Shown: piece after piece, positions 43,925-52,239 of the stretch
How the letters are laid out: every line of letters begins with the position of its first letter
Position numbering within the stretch: the stretch's first letter is position 1
Source of the DNA: an uncultured Bacilli bacterium
GTDB lineage: Bacteria > Bacillota_I > Bacilli_A > RF39 > UBA660
Direction: 5' to 3'
Length of the DNA: 64,000 bases
Assembly (NCBI GenBank): GCA_934167485.1
Contig: CAKPKL010000002.1
Coordinates: forward strand, 1 to 64,000
Made by a program: the position numbers and the translations under genes
Notes under the pieces: generated by a model
Seen by the model: only the letters and a program-made list of their open reading frames with translations
What the model was told of the DNA's origin: nothing
Databases searched by the model: none

Positions 43925-44119
43925 CTAATCTTTTTTGTTTAGACTTGCTACTGAAATAATAATTCCAAGTAGATTTATACCTATAGATATTCCAAGCATT
44001 AAACCAGAGAAAAAATCACCCACATTACCAGTCATATTAGGACTTAGAAATTTATATAAAAAATATAAAAATTCTCCTAAAATAATCAAATATAAACCTA
44101 ATTTTGAATTTTTTATCAT
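43925..44119 (-). CDS. Small two-span membrane protein (first gene of ABC operon 1)
   Basis: 64 aa with two hydrophobic spans (LGLYLIILGEFLYFLYKFL and a Gly-rich GLMLGISIGINLLGIIISVA). The second span resembles that of the 75-aa protein in the other ABC operon (EGMCIGMSLGILFSTML), so the two operons each carry a related small membrane protein. It lies directly downstream of the 34-bp block shared with the TetR promoter. Function unknown. Confidence 0.65.
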   Translation of the reverse strand: MIKNSKLGLYLIILGEFLYFLYKFLSPNMTGNVGDFFSGLMLGISIGINLLGIIISVASLNKKD

Positions 44120-44137
44120 ACAATTCCTCCATTCTCT

Positions 44138-44171
44138 TAATTATATTGTATCACATAGTACATTATTTGTA
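44138..44171. promoter_or_regulatory. Promoter/operator block identical to that of the TetR gene
   Basis: These 34 bases are identical to 54324-54357. They include a TATAAT -10 box on the minus strand and an imperfect palindrome TGTATCACATAGTACA (TGTA-N8-TACA). I infer a common TetR-family operator controlling both ABC operons. Confidence 0.75.
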
Positions 44172-44197
44172 TATAATTTTTACAAAGTTTAAAAAAA

Positions 44198-44213
44198 GAT
44201 AGATAACTCTATC
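44198..44213 (-). terminator. Terminator of pilin gene 2
   Basis: GATAGA/TCTATC stem with a 4-nt loop followed by T7 on the minus strand, four bases after the stop at 44217. Confidence 0.8.
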
Positions 44214-44216
44214 ATT

Positions 44217-45416
44217 TTATGAAAGATTAGATTTTAAAACCTCTATTACTGGACGTACACCATAACTGCTCGAAGAAGTAATATTGACATAATAAACGTT
44301 GCCATAGTAGTTCACGTTCCAAGCATTGTTTGCGTTGTCAGCACGGGAAGTACTTGTCCAATATCCTGGAATTGATACATCTGAATTATTTGAACATCCA
44401 TACGTTGTACAAATTGGAGCTGTTCTATCATACAGCCATCCATATTTACATCCTGTTATATTTCCTTCCTTACATGTTGGACTTGCTGTACTTGTATTTG
44501 TATCAAAATAGAAAGTGTCTATATCAGTCTTTTCATCAAATGATGTGTTTTCGACTATTGTAGCTACTTCATTAGGCGTTATTAATCTTGCTTTATATCC
44601 CTCATCCTTATACTTTATTGCATAATTAGCATTACTTGTTTGCCCTACTTGATCCATTATGTAATTTTCTGGTGTTTCTGTTCCTTGCCATAAAGCTGTA
44701 TCGTTTTTCAATTGTGTCAATGATGTTATTGGACCAAATTCAGTTGTTGCACAAAGTCCACCATATTGACAAGAAACTACCGCTGATAAATCTTCTCCTC
44801 CAGCAGATATATAATCATCTTTTGATATCCAAGCTACTTTTGCTGTAGTATTATGATCCAATATTAAATTTACCTTATCACTTCCAAAATCATTAAATGC
44901 ATAAAATTTTAAACATCCATTTTGTTTTCCTGTTCCACCTATTCCATTATATCCCGTATTACTATTCTCTTTAGTATAATTATCACAAGCCTTACCTGTG
45001 GCTACATCAAAATATACTATTTTTCCATTATAATATATTACATCTCCATATGTATATTCAACAGTTTTGTCATTTACGCTACAGTTTTCTAAATAAATAT
45101 TTCCTTTATTTGATATTACTACATCACATACCGTTTTAGCTCCATCATAATCTACTTTTATTGTTGTTTCTCCATTTGTTAATGTTTTACCATCAGTAGT
45201 CGTATACTTTCCACTTGGTACAATACTTCCATTTAATTGTGCTTTTGCTACTGAGTTTTCTACTGCATCTGCATATAATTCTATACTTCTTTTTATACTA
45301 GAATTTTTACTATCCTCTATTATATCTAGTACTATTGGTGTTGCGATTAATGCGATTATAGCTAGTATTACTATGACTGCTAATAACTCTATTAAAGTAA
45401 AACCTTTTCTTTTCAT
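44217..45416 (-). CDS. Type IV pilin-like surface protein 2 with C-type-lectin-like C-terminus
   Basis: 399 aa. The class III prepilin signal MKRKGFTLIELLAVIVILAI is followed by a helical stalk and several Cys-containing segments. The C-terminal ~55 residues (PGYWTSTSRADNANNAWNVN, then YGVRPVIEVLKSNLS) have the W-TS, AW-V and GVRPV pattern seen in DUF1566/FISUMP-like and C-type-lectin folds, some of which are targets of diversity-generating retroelements. The last ~180 bases are richer in G+C (about 37% by hand count at 44221-44400, against 22% in the sample line at 45001-45060), mostly through AAC and GGC codons. RBS AAGGAGG. No reverse transcriptase is in the window. Own promoter, long leader and terminator. 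Confidence 0.88.
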   Translation of the reverse strand: MKRKGFTLIELLAVIVILAIIALIATPIVLDIIEDSKNSSIKRSIELYADAVENSVAKAQLNGSIVPSGKYTTTDGKTLTNGETTIKVDYDGAKTVCDVVISNKGNIYLENCSVNDKTVEYTYGDVIYYNGKIVYFDVATGKACDNYTKENSNTGYNGIGGTGKQNGCLKFYAFNDFGSDKVNLILDHNTTAKVAWISKDDYISAGGEDLSAVVSCQYGGLCATTEFGPITSLTQLKNDTALWQGTETPENYIMDQVGQTSNANYAIKYKDEGYKARLITPNEVATIVENTSFDEKTDIDTFYFDTNTSTASPTCKEGNITGCKYGWLYDRTAPICTTYGCSNNSDVSIPGYWTSTSRADNANNAWNVNYYGNVYYVNITSSSSYGVRPVIEVLKSNLS

Positions 45417-45461
45417 ATTATTCCTCCTTCTTTATTTTGTTTCACTCTTGTAAAGATATAC

Positions 45462-45507
45462 AAAAAAAACACAAAGAAACCTAAAGTTTTATCCTCTAGA
45501 TCTTTGT
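45462..45507 (-). terminator. Leader terminator (attenuator) in front of pilin gene 2
   Basis: Within the pilin 2 leader, ACAAAGA pairs with TCTTTGT enclosing a second helix CTAGAG/CTTTAG, followed by T8 on the minus strand. This complete intrinsic terminator sits about 45 bases before the start codon and downstream of the structured motif. The layout is that of a riboswitch-type expression platform. Confidence 0.7.
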
Positions 45508-45519
45508 ATTATGTATCCT

Positions 45520-45598
45520 AATGGTATTATAGTATAACTAGATATCCCCGCGCTATTTTTATTAATTTTTCTTAATGATATCTCCATATACTACCACT
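45520..45598 (-). promoter_or_regulatory. Candidate structured leader RNA motif (copy A)
   Basis: On the minus strand TGGTA-GTATA pairs with TATAC-TATAA-TACCA, and AGATATC pairs with GATATCT. Inside lie a small ATTAA/TTAAT hairpin and the conserved AAAAATA...GC...GGGG. The 3' half matches the leader of pilin gene 1 (14001-14061). With its promoter at 45614-45642 and the terminator at 45462-45507, it fills most of the 329-base gap between genes. Confidence 0.55.
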
Positions 45599-45613
45599 AC
45601 CCTTACTATCTAA

Positions 45614-45642
45614 ATTATATATTATCTTGTCTTATTAGTCAA
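45614..45642 (-). promoter_or_regulatory. Promoter of pilin gene 2
   Basis: On the minus strand TTGACT (45637-45642), 17 nt, TATAAT (45614-45619). Transcription would start near 45607, giving a leader of about 190 nt. Confidence 0.8.
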
Positions 45643-45726
45643 TATTTAACCAAATATATTTAACCAAATATAAATTAAATAATTAATCAAATATTATTTT
45701 ATATCATATCTTATTATAGGAAGAAA

Positions 45727-45747
45727 AAAATCACTTTAAGTGATTTT
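45727..45747 (-). terminator. Terminator of the DUF11-like gene
   Basis: Palindrome AAAATCACTT/AAGTGATTTT followed by T-rich sequence on the minus strand, overlapping the stop codon at 45746. Confidence 0.8.
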
Positions 45748-46276
45748 AACTTCTCCAATAAGGTGTCCCACAATCATATTTAATTGAATTTGTTCTTATT
45801 GGACTTATTACAACAACATAATTACTATATAGTTCATCGCTTACATTATAATTTACTTTACAACGACTTTTTAAAATGAAAAAGTCGTTATATTTTTTTT
45901 TGACATTAAAAGTAACAATGCTTTTTGATGTAGGATCAACTTTTTCTAAATTAACTGTTAATGTATGATTTGCATCATTATATGAATACTCCGAGATAGT
46001 AGCAGATACACCATTAATAGAAACGCTGTCATTTACAAATTCAACCAAACTAGTATCTATAACATCAGTTATTATTGGAGATTCATAAGTAGTATCTGTT
46101 TGATTATCAAGAGTTATTGTATAAGTAAGAAATCCATCACTCCAATTTTGTTTATTTGCACTTTTTGTTAATGTAAGTCCATCTATTATATTTACTACAG
46201 ATGTATTTGATGTAAGGGAAGTTGGTATATTATTATAATTTCCTACTGAAGAAACTGTATTAGATAATTCACTCAT
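45746..46276 (-). CDS. DUF11-like beta-sandwich protein without signal peptide
   Basis: 176 aa. Residues ~30-125 match the DUF11/conserved-repeat pattern: LTLTKSANKQNWSDGFLTYTITLDNQTD, ITDVIDTSLVEFVNDSVSING, then a VTFNVKKK strand. DUF11 domains usually sit in exported surface or spore-surface proteins. Here no signal peptide or membrane span is visible (start MSELSNTVSSVGNYNN), so the export route is unclear. A terminal CGTPYWRS follows. It is 47 bases downstream of the LCMT-family methyltransferase gene and shares its terminator. RBS TAGGAGG. Confidence 0.75.
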   Translation of the reverse strand: MSELSNTVSSVGNYNNIPTSLTSNTSVVNIIDGLTLTKSANKQNWSDGFLTYTITLDNQTDTTYESPIITDVIDTSLVEFVNDSVSINGVSATISEYSYNDANHTLTVNLEKVDPTSKSIVTFNVKKKYNDFFILKSRCKVNYNVSDELYSNYVVVISPIRTNSIKYDCGTPYWRS

Positions 46277-46323
46277 AGTTACCTCCTACAATAAGATATG
46301 TTATTTAATAAAATTTGTTCTTG

Positions 46324-47190
46324 TTACTTTTTTACCATTAAACAATAATTAACTTGAATAGGAGCTTTTATTTTATTATTAGGATTAAGTGTATTGTAAT
46401 CATAAAAATAATTATTATCTATATTTTTGTTATTTAACAATTCATAAATTAATAAATTTGAAGAATATGCTATATCTTGTATGTAACTATAAGAATATTT
46501 AGATTTCATTTCTGCATTAGCGCCATGAGCTAATTTACCATTAATTGATTTACTATATTCTCCTATATCATTTGGGTAATCAAATAAAATTGCACTCCCT
46601 CTTGGTATATTATCAGATAGCACTTTCAATGTTTTTTTAAATGTTTCTTTTTCTAAATAATAGCTAACACCTAATATTGAACAAAATGTTTTTTCATCTT
46701 TTTTAAATCCGTTCTTTAATAAAAGTTTTATCCATTCATTATTAAAATCGCAACTAATATATTTAACATTTTGATTATTTATTTTAGCTTTCTTTATTCT
46801 TTCTATTTTATCTTGAATAACATCCTTTTTATCTAGTTCAAAAACTTTAACCGTTTTATTTACTTTATACATTGATGTATCATACCCACTACCTAATACT
46901 ACATATTGTTTTAAACCTAATCTAATTTCATTAAGTAAGTGTTTTTGATTGAATGCTAAACGTGCGAATACTAATGGTCCAAGTATATTGTTTACTATCC
47001 AACCAAGTGCATTATTACCATTATATTTTGGATTAAAAAACTCAATTCCATTTTCTAAATGATATGATATAGAATCATACTCTTCAGGACTTAAAATACT
47101 AAACTTATCATAATATATTTTTATATTGCTATTTTTAACATGATAATCTTTTACAAAAGCACTTACTAGTGCTGTCATATTTTTATCCAT
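46324..47190 (-). CDS. LCMT/PPM-family SAM-dependent methyltransferase
   Basis: 288 aa. The SAM-binding motif is in YVVLGSGYDTSMYKV (family LGxGYDT-R). FELDKKDVIQDK is the acidic ribose-binding strand, and CSILGVSYYLEKE and SAILFDYPNDIGEYS follow the leucine-carboxyl-methyltransferase-like fold. Bacterial members O-methylate small molecules or protein carboxylates. The substrate is unknown here. First gene of a two-gene unit with the DUF11-like protein, which could be its target, but that is only positional. Confidence 0.85.
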   Translation of the reverse strand: MDKNMTALVSAFVKDYHVKNSNIKIYYDKFSILSPEEYDSISYHLENGIEFFNPKYNGNNALGWIVNNILGPLVFARLAFNQKHLLNEIRLGLKQYVVLGSGYDTSMYKVNKTVKVFELDKKDVIQDKIERIKKAKINNQNVKYISCDFNNEWIKLLLKNGFKKDEKTFCSILGVSYYLEKETFKKTLKVLSDNIPRGSAILFDYPNDIGEYSKSINGKLAHGANAEMKSKYSYSYIQDIAYSSNLLIYELLNNKNIDNNYFYDYNTLNPNNKIKAPIQVNYCLMVKK

Positions 47191-47280
47191 AATTTCACCT
47201 CCATATACTTAATACACCTTTCTTATATTCATTACAAGTCTTGAAAAAAATGCAAATTTATGGTAATATAAATATAGAAA

Positions 47281-47319
47281 AAGAAAGAAATAGGTTAAAA
47301 TTTTTCCTATTTCTTTCTT
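47281..47319 (-). terminator. Terminator of the acyltransferase gene
   Basis: A 14-bp perfect stem AAGAAAGAAATAGG/CCTATTTCTTTCTT with an 11-nt loop and T-rich tail on the minus strand. Its base covers the stop codon at 47318. Confidence 0.9.
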
Positions 47320-49573
47320 ATTTTATATTATTTTTTAAATATTTACTGAAGGCAATATTACCATTTTTAGTTAAATGTTTTCCATCAGCCATTAAATAAT
47401 CTTTATGTTTTTTTATTTCTTTATAAAAATTTAAAACTGTAACATTTGAGTAATTATCTAATTTACTAATAGTTTTATCGAATGCTACTACATATACTTC
47501 ATAGTCTGAACAAAGTTCTATTAATTCTTTATAATCTTTTATACTTAAATTAGAACTTTCATCAAATGCAAATACTATTTTTTTTGTTATTGTATCTTCT
47601 TTTATAGATTCTATAATACTATTTTTTATATCATTATATTTAAAATCTTTATTTGTTATAAATTTATCTTCCTTAAAATTATCTTTAAGATAATCAAAAG
47701 AATTAATTATAATATCGTTTCCATAAAAACTTATTCTATTTTTTAATTCTTCTTTATGTTTTTCTATCATTCTTTGTTGTTTTGCTTTGTATACCTCTAA
47801 ATAAGAATTATATATAACATCATAAATAGCTTTAGCATATGCTTCTCTACCGGTTGCTGTTAAATGTATTCCATCAGCATAAAAATAATCATCATGACCT
47901 TTAGAAAGATTTTTCCAATCTATAATATGCAGATTATCATAAGAGCTTGCTAGTTCTACTAAGTTATCATTAACATAATCTAAATTAGTGGTATTAAGCC
48001 AGTATACTTCTCTATCGCCACAAATCTCCATAATCTTCATTTTACATTCCTTAGAACAATCTCCATTTGTTCCTAAATGCAAAATAACAGGTTCACCTAA
48101 TAAATTCATATTGCTTAACTCTTGTAATATTTCTTGAGCTTTCCATGTAGATCGTGATACTTTAGCATCAAAATATCCTTTAGGAAATGTTTTTGATAAT
48201 TCTTCTACTGCACCCAACATAACTGAATCTCCAATTCCAACTACTGGAAGTGATGAAACAACACTATCTAATTTACTTTGATCTTTTTCTAGTTCTTCAA
48301 GAGAATTCATTAATTCTTCTTCTCGCTTTTTTAATGCATCAGCATATTCTTCCTGATTTTGTTGTAACATTTTTTCATTATGCGCTAATTGATCTTTTAA
48401 TTCATTCATCTCTTTTGTATGATCTTTAGCTATAATATATTCAAACATACCTATTAAAGATATAATAATTATTATTATACTCATTATATCTTTTACTTTT
48501 TTATACTTTTTATTTTTATTATTAATACAAAAATGTAATAAATAAGAGATTGCTATTACTAAAATTAATATTATAAACAATTTTAAAAGTTTATTAATAT
48601 TTAAATATTGAAATAAATATATTACTGGATATTGAACTAAATATACCTCATAACTAATACTAACTATATTTTTTATAAGTTTATCATTTTTTGATAATTC
48701 TTTATTTTTATTTGTAGTACCTATATCAATTAACAAACAAGTTATCAATGTTGTTATTATCATACTTATAGAATATATACTAGACTTAGAACTTATAAAT
48801 ATGAACATTAAACATAATATAGATAATCCACCATAAAAAATATATCGATATAATTCCTTTTTATTTAATACTTTTGGTAATATTTCTCCTTTATATATAT
48901 GGTATATTCCTAAACAAAGTCCAAAGGCATATGAGAATAATCTTGTAAATGTACTATAATAAACTGACATCAGATTATTAGTTAAACTCATTATAAAGAA
49001 ATATATTGTACTTAAAATAGTTATCATTAAAGCTATTCTACATATATTTTTTTTGCTTACTTTATTTTCTATCTTACGTAATCCTAAATATATAAAAGGA
49101 AATACTAGATCTAATTGCAATAATATTGATATATACCATAAATGCATAAAAGGAGAATCAATATGTCTAGCAAAATAGTCTAAGTTAGCACCTAATTGCC
49201 AAAAATTATTATAACCAAAAATAGCAGATGTTGCTTCAGGTTTTAAATTAAACCATGTAATATTTTTAAATAATGATACTGTAAATATTGTCATAAATAC
49301 TACTATAATAAGTGGTAAATATAATCTTAATAATTTACTAACATAATACTTTTTAAGTGAAAATTCTTGCTTTTTATAAGATGATTTAATTGATAAATAT
49401 CCACTTAAAACAAAGAATATACAAACTGCTAAATATCCACCTTTTAATATATTTAAATGATAAAATAGAACTGCTATACAAGCAATTAATCTAATTAAAT
49501 CATAATCTCTATAATAATAGTTTATTTTTTTATCATGTCTATGTTTACGATTTTGTTTTTGCTTAGATTTCAT
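47318..49573 (-). CDS. OatA-like acyltransferase-3 with SGNH domain and extra C-terminal half-domain
   Basis: 751 aa. The N-terminal acyltransferase-3 membrane domain (~20-375, about ten spans) has the family start YDLIRLIACIAVLFYHLN and FFVLSGYLSI. A coiled coil (~385-430) leads to an extracellular SGNH hydrolase-like domain with VVGIGDSVMLGA (Ser block I), HLGTNGD and DGIHLTATG (Asp-His dyad). OatA-type enzymes move acetyl groups onto peptidoglycan muramic acid or other cell-wall glycans. After the first domain comes another ~100-residue segment ending DGKHLTKNG, a second copy of the Asp-His motif with no visible Ser block. RBS AAGAGGTG; monocistronic. Confidence 0.9.
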   Translation of the reverse strand: MKSKQKQNRKHRHDKKINYYYRDYDLIRLIACIAVLFYHLNILKGGYLAVCIFFVLSGYLSIKSSYKKQEFSLKKYYVSKLLRLYLPLIIVVFMTIFTVSLFKNITWFNLKPEATSAIFGYNNFWQLGANLDYFARHIDSPFMHLWYISILLQLDLVFPFIYLGLRKIENKVSKKNICRIALMITILSTIYFFIMSLTNNLMSVYYSTFTRLFSYAFGLCLGIYHIYKGEILPKVLNKKELYRYIFYGGLSILCLMFIFISSKSSIYSISMIITTLITCLLIDIGTTNKNKELSKNDKLIKNIVSISYEVYLVQYPVIYLFQYLNINKLLKLFIILILVIAISYLLHFCINNKNKKYKKVKDIMSIIIIIISLIGMFEYIIAKDHTKEMNELKDQLAHNEKMLQQNQEEYADALKKREEELMNSLEELEKDQSKLDSVVSSLPVVGIGDSVMLGAVEELSKTFPKGYFDAKVSRSTWKAQEILQELSNMNLLGEPVILHLGTNGDCSKECKMKIMEICGDREVYWLNTTNLDYVNDNLVELASSYDNLHIIDWKNLSKGHDDYFYADGIHLTATGREAYAKAIYDVIYNSYLEVYKAKQQRMIEKHKEELKNRISFYGNDIIINSFDYLKDNFKEDKFITNKDFKYNDIKNSIIESIKEDTITKKIVFAFDESSNLSIKDYKELIELCSDYEVYVVAFDKTISKLDNYSNVTVLNFYKEIKKHKDYLMADGKHLTKNGNIAFSKYLKNNIK

Positions 49574-49674
49574 TTCTACACCTCTTACTACTTGTCTTAT
49601 TATTATAACATTTATTAGATTAAATATAAAGATATTATACTTCTATGTTTTTATTTTTTACATTTTTCTACAAA

Positions 49675-49695
49675 AAAAGTAGAAAATCTACTTTT
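49675..49695 (-). terminator. Terminator of the TetR-ABC operon 2
   Basis: AAAAGTAGA/TCTACTTTT stem with a 3-nt loop followed by TTTG on the minus strand, at the stop codon of the permease gene. Confidence 0.75.
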
Positions 49696-51292
49696 AAACA
49701 TTTATTTTTCTATAATCTTTTATACATCTCTTAATTAATACTAAATAAAGTATTATAGAACTTATTAAAAGAATTATTATATTTAAAATTATTAAAACAT
49801 TAATACTTAAGTATTTATTAAAATAAACAAAACAAAATATTGTTATTATAAATATTCCAACACCTATAAATACAGATATCATCGAACTCATACTTTGTTT
49901 TACTACTTCTGTATCATTTGAAGCATTCATTTTTGGATATTTTAAATTAACTATAATTCCTATAATAGCAGACAATAAAACTGTTATAATACCTATTAAT
50001 AGAATTGATATTATATAAAATATATTAGGTTTAAATACTATAAAGAATATAAATTCACTAATTAATATAAATGGCATTTCTATTATAAATGGATAGATTA
50101 TTTTTGATTTAAATATATCTTTTTCACTTATTGGAAGACTTTTTGTAATGTTAATAGTTTTTCCTTCTAGTGATATACTGGAGGATGTAATAGATGTCAT
50201 ACAAGTTGAAAAATATATTAAACCGTAGTATAGAAGTGATAATGAAATATCACGATTTATATTATACTCTGATAATATAAGGTCAAAAGCACTTTTTCCT
50301 TTAATACATAAAAGTATTGTCATAACAAAAACTAATAATAAACCAAAAGATGTATTAAACATATATACTGGAGAAGAAAAATATCTTTTTAGTTCTTTTT
50401 TTGTTAAAGAATATATAGGACTTCTCATTCTAAATTTATTTTCTTTTGTTTTATTTTTTAATGTACTACTTTTAGAATTAGATATTATTTTGAAATAGTA
50501 CTTAGATCCTAAATATATAAAAATTATAAAAGGTATAATATTAATTAATAATAGTTTTATTAAATCTATTATATTAAAATTATTTATTAAATTAACATAA
50601 ACTCCTATTGGATAATATACTTTAATTAATATATCATTAATACTAGTGGCATTTTTAGCTATTGAGTCTATAAATGTATCCAATTTAAGACTTAAGAAAA
50701 ATATCCCTAAAAATACAATAGAAGAAAGAACTGTTTGAACCATTTTCTTTGATTTAGATTTACTTGAAAATAGTTTTACTAAATAACCTATTGCACTTGA
50801 TATTATTGTTGGTATTATAGGTATTAATAATGACATTAATATTGACATTATATAAAAGCTTATACCTGGTGATTCATAGTATATATATACTACAAATGCT
50901 GGTAATAAAAACATTGAATTATATATATATTGAAATAATAATAATTTAAATATTCTTATAAATAAAATTTTTGATTTAGATATTGGAAGTGAAAATAATA
51001 AATCATTATCTCGTGCCTCAAATAGTATTCCTTGAGATTTATATACTCCACTTGTAAATGTTAAAATAGTTACAAGTGCGATAAACATAGAAAGCATTAC
51101 GTAAGTTAGTTTTAATGGATGTAATGTTTTACTCATTAAAACTGCATAAGAACCTATAGAAACGCAAACTATAATAAATAGAATTAAAGGAAATAATACT
51201 TTAGTTATTTTATTAGAATTTTTCTTTGTTGTGTATTTAAATAGATTCATATCTTGACTTAAAGCTGCTTTTATTAATGATTTTATTTTCAT
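49694..51292 (-). CDS. ABC-2 type permease (large, ~12 spans)
   Basis: 532 aa with roughly a dozen hydrophobic segments and no large soluble domain (FPLILFIIVCVSIGSYAVL near the start, IFIITIFCFVYFNKYLSI near the end). This is typical of full-size ABC-2 permeases paired with a single ATPase, as in YtrB-, BcrA- or EcsA-like exporters. It overlaps the ATPase gene at 51289 by four bases (ATGA). Substrate unknown. The operon context (TetR, LiaF-like, DUF4097) suggests an envelope-stress or antimicrobial-peptide response. Confidence 0.88.
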   Translation of the reverse strand: MKIKSLIKAALSQDMNLFKYTTKKNSNKITKVLFPLILFIIVCVSIGSYAVLMSKTLHPLKLTYVMLSMFIALVTILTFTSGVYKSQGILFEARDNDLLFSLPISKSKILFIRIFKLLLFQYIYNSMFLLPAFVVYIYYESPGISFYIMSILMSLLIPIIPTIISSAIGYLVKLFSSKSKSKKMVQTVLSSIVFLGIFFLSLKLDTFIDSIAKNATSINDILIKVYYPIGVYVNLINNFNIIDLIKLLLINIIPFIIFIYLGSKYYFKIISNSKSSTLKNKTKENKFRMRSPIYSLTKKELKRYFSSPVYMFNTSFGLLLVFVMTILLCIKGKSAFDLILSEYNINRDISLSLLYYGLIYFSTCMTSITSSSISLEGKTINITKSLPISEKDIFKSKIIYPFIIEMPFILISEFIFFIVFKPNIFYIISILLIGIITVLLSAIIGIIVNLKYPKMNASNDTEVVKQSMSSMISVFIGVGIFIITIFCFVYFNKYLSINVLIILNIIILLISSIILYLVLIKRCIKDYRKINV

Positions 51293-52002
51293 GAGTTTTC
51301 TCCTAATTCAAGAAATACTTGTTCTAGAGATTCATCACCTTTTATATCTTTCATTTTACCTATTTTAACTATTTTACCTGCTTTTATAATTGCTACCCTA
51401 TCACATAATTTTTCAGCTACATCTAATATATGTGTTGAAAAAAATACACTTTTACCTTCTTTTGCCATTTTATGCATTAATTCTTTCATATCATATACTG
51501 CTTTTGGATCTAGTCCTACAAAAGGTTCATCCATTATAAGTATTTTTGGATTATGAGATAAAGCTGCAATTAGAGCTATTTTTTGCTTCATTCCATGTGA
51601 GAAACTAGATATATCATCATTTAATTTATTATCTATTTCAAACATACGTGAATATTTTAAAATATTTTCTTTTCTAATATCTGATGGCACACCGTACATG
51701 TCACATATAAAATTTATAAAATCGATGGCTTTCATATTTTCATATAAATCTGGATTATCTGGTACATAAGCCATATCCATCTTACATAAAATAGGATCAT
51801 TTTTAATAGATTTATTATTTATTAAAATATCTCCTTCATCAAAATCTAATATACCTACAAGAGACTTTATCATAGTCGTTTTACCTGCTCCATTATGTCC
51901 AATAAACCCAAATATTTCACCATTTTTTATTTTAAAACTAACATTATCTATTGCTTTTACTTTACCATCATATGATTTACTTACATTTTTTATATCTATC
52001 AT
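51289..52002 (-). CDS. ABC transporter ATPase (BcrA/YtrB-like)
   Basis: 237 aa. Walker A GFIGHNGAGKTTMIKSL, signature FSHGMKQKIALIAAL (His instead of the usual Gly in SGG), Walker B ILIMDEP, D-loop GLDP, and the H-loop in STHILDV. Length fits a stand-alone nucleotide-binding subunit. Coupled by a 4-base overlap with the permease gene. Part of the TetR-led operon. Confidence 0.93.
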   Translation of the reverse strand: MIDIKNVSKSYDGKVKAIDNVSFKIKNGEIFGFIGHNGAGKTTMIKSLVGILDFDEGDILINNKSIKNDPILCKMDMAYVPDNPDLYENMKAIDFINFICDMYGVPSDIRKENILKYSRMFEIDNKLNDDISSFSHGMKQKIALIAALSHNPKILIMDEPFVGLDPKAVYDMKELMHKMAKEGKSVFFSTHILDVAEKLCDRVAIIKAGKIVKIGKMKDIKGDESLEQVFLELGENS

Positions 52003-52011
52003 ATATTCCTC

Positions 52012-52239
52012 CTATTTTTTTATACTTATACCAATTGCTTCGCCTATTAGCATGCCTATACTAAGTCCTAAACCTAAATTTATATTTAACATAGTAGAAA
52101 ATAGTATACCTAAAGACATCCCTATACACATACCTTCACTAATATAATCATTCTTTTTACTTTTTTTATTTGCACAAATAACTACAATACATAAACCAAT
52201 GATTACCCAAGGAAGTGCGGATAATATAAACTCTTTCAT
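52012..52239 (-). CDS. Small two-span membrane protein
   Basis: 75 aa with an N-terminal span (ILSALPWVIIGLCIVVICA), a short basic loop (NKKSKKND) and a Gly/Met/Leu-rich second region (EGMCIGMSLGILFSTMLNI, LGLGLSIGMLIGEAIGIS). It resembles the 64-aa protein of ABC operon 1. It overlaps the DUF4097 gene by four bases and precedes the ATPase by nine. Possibly an accessory subunit or regulator of the transporter; unknown. Confidence 0.7.
   Translation of the reverse strand: MKEFILSALPWVIIGLCIVVICANKKSKKNDYISEGMCIGMSLGILFSTMLNINLGLGLSIGMLIGEAIGISIKK

Noticed and set aside
44217..45416. Complete diversity-generating retroelement
   Set aside because: Neither a reverse transcriptase nor a template repeat is in the window; only a target-like C-terminus is seen.
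45520..45598. c-di-GMP-I or c-di-GMP-II riboswitch in front of the pilin gene
   Set aside because: The characteristic conserved blocks of those classes as I know them are not present; kept only as an unnamed candidate motif.
45417..45745. tRNA or other stable RNA gene in the longest intergenic gap
   Set aside because: No cloverleaf or TTCGA arm is visible; the gap is explained by a promoter, a structured leader and two terminators.
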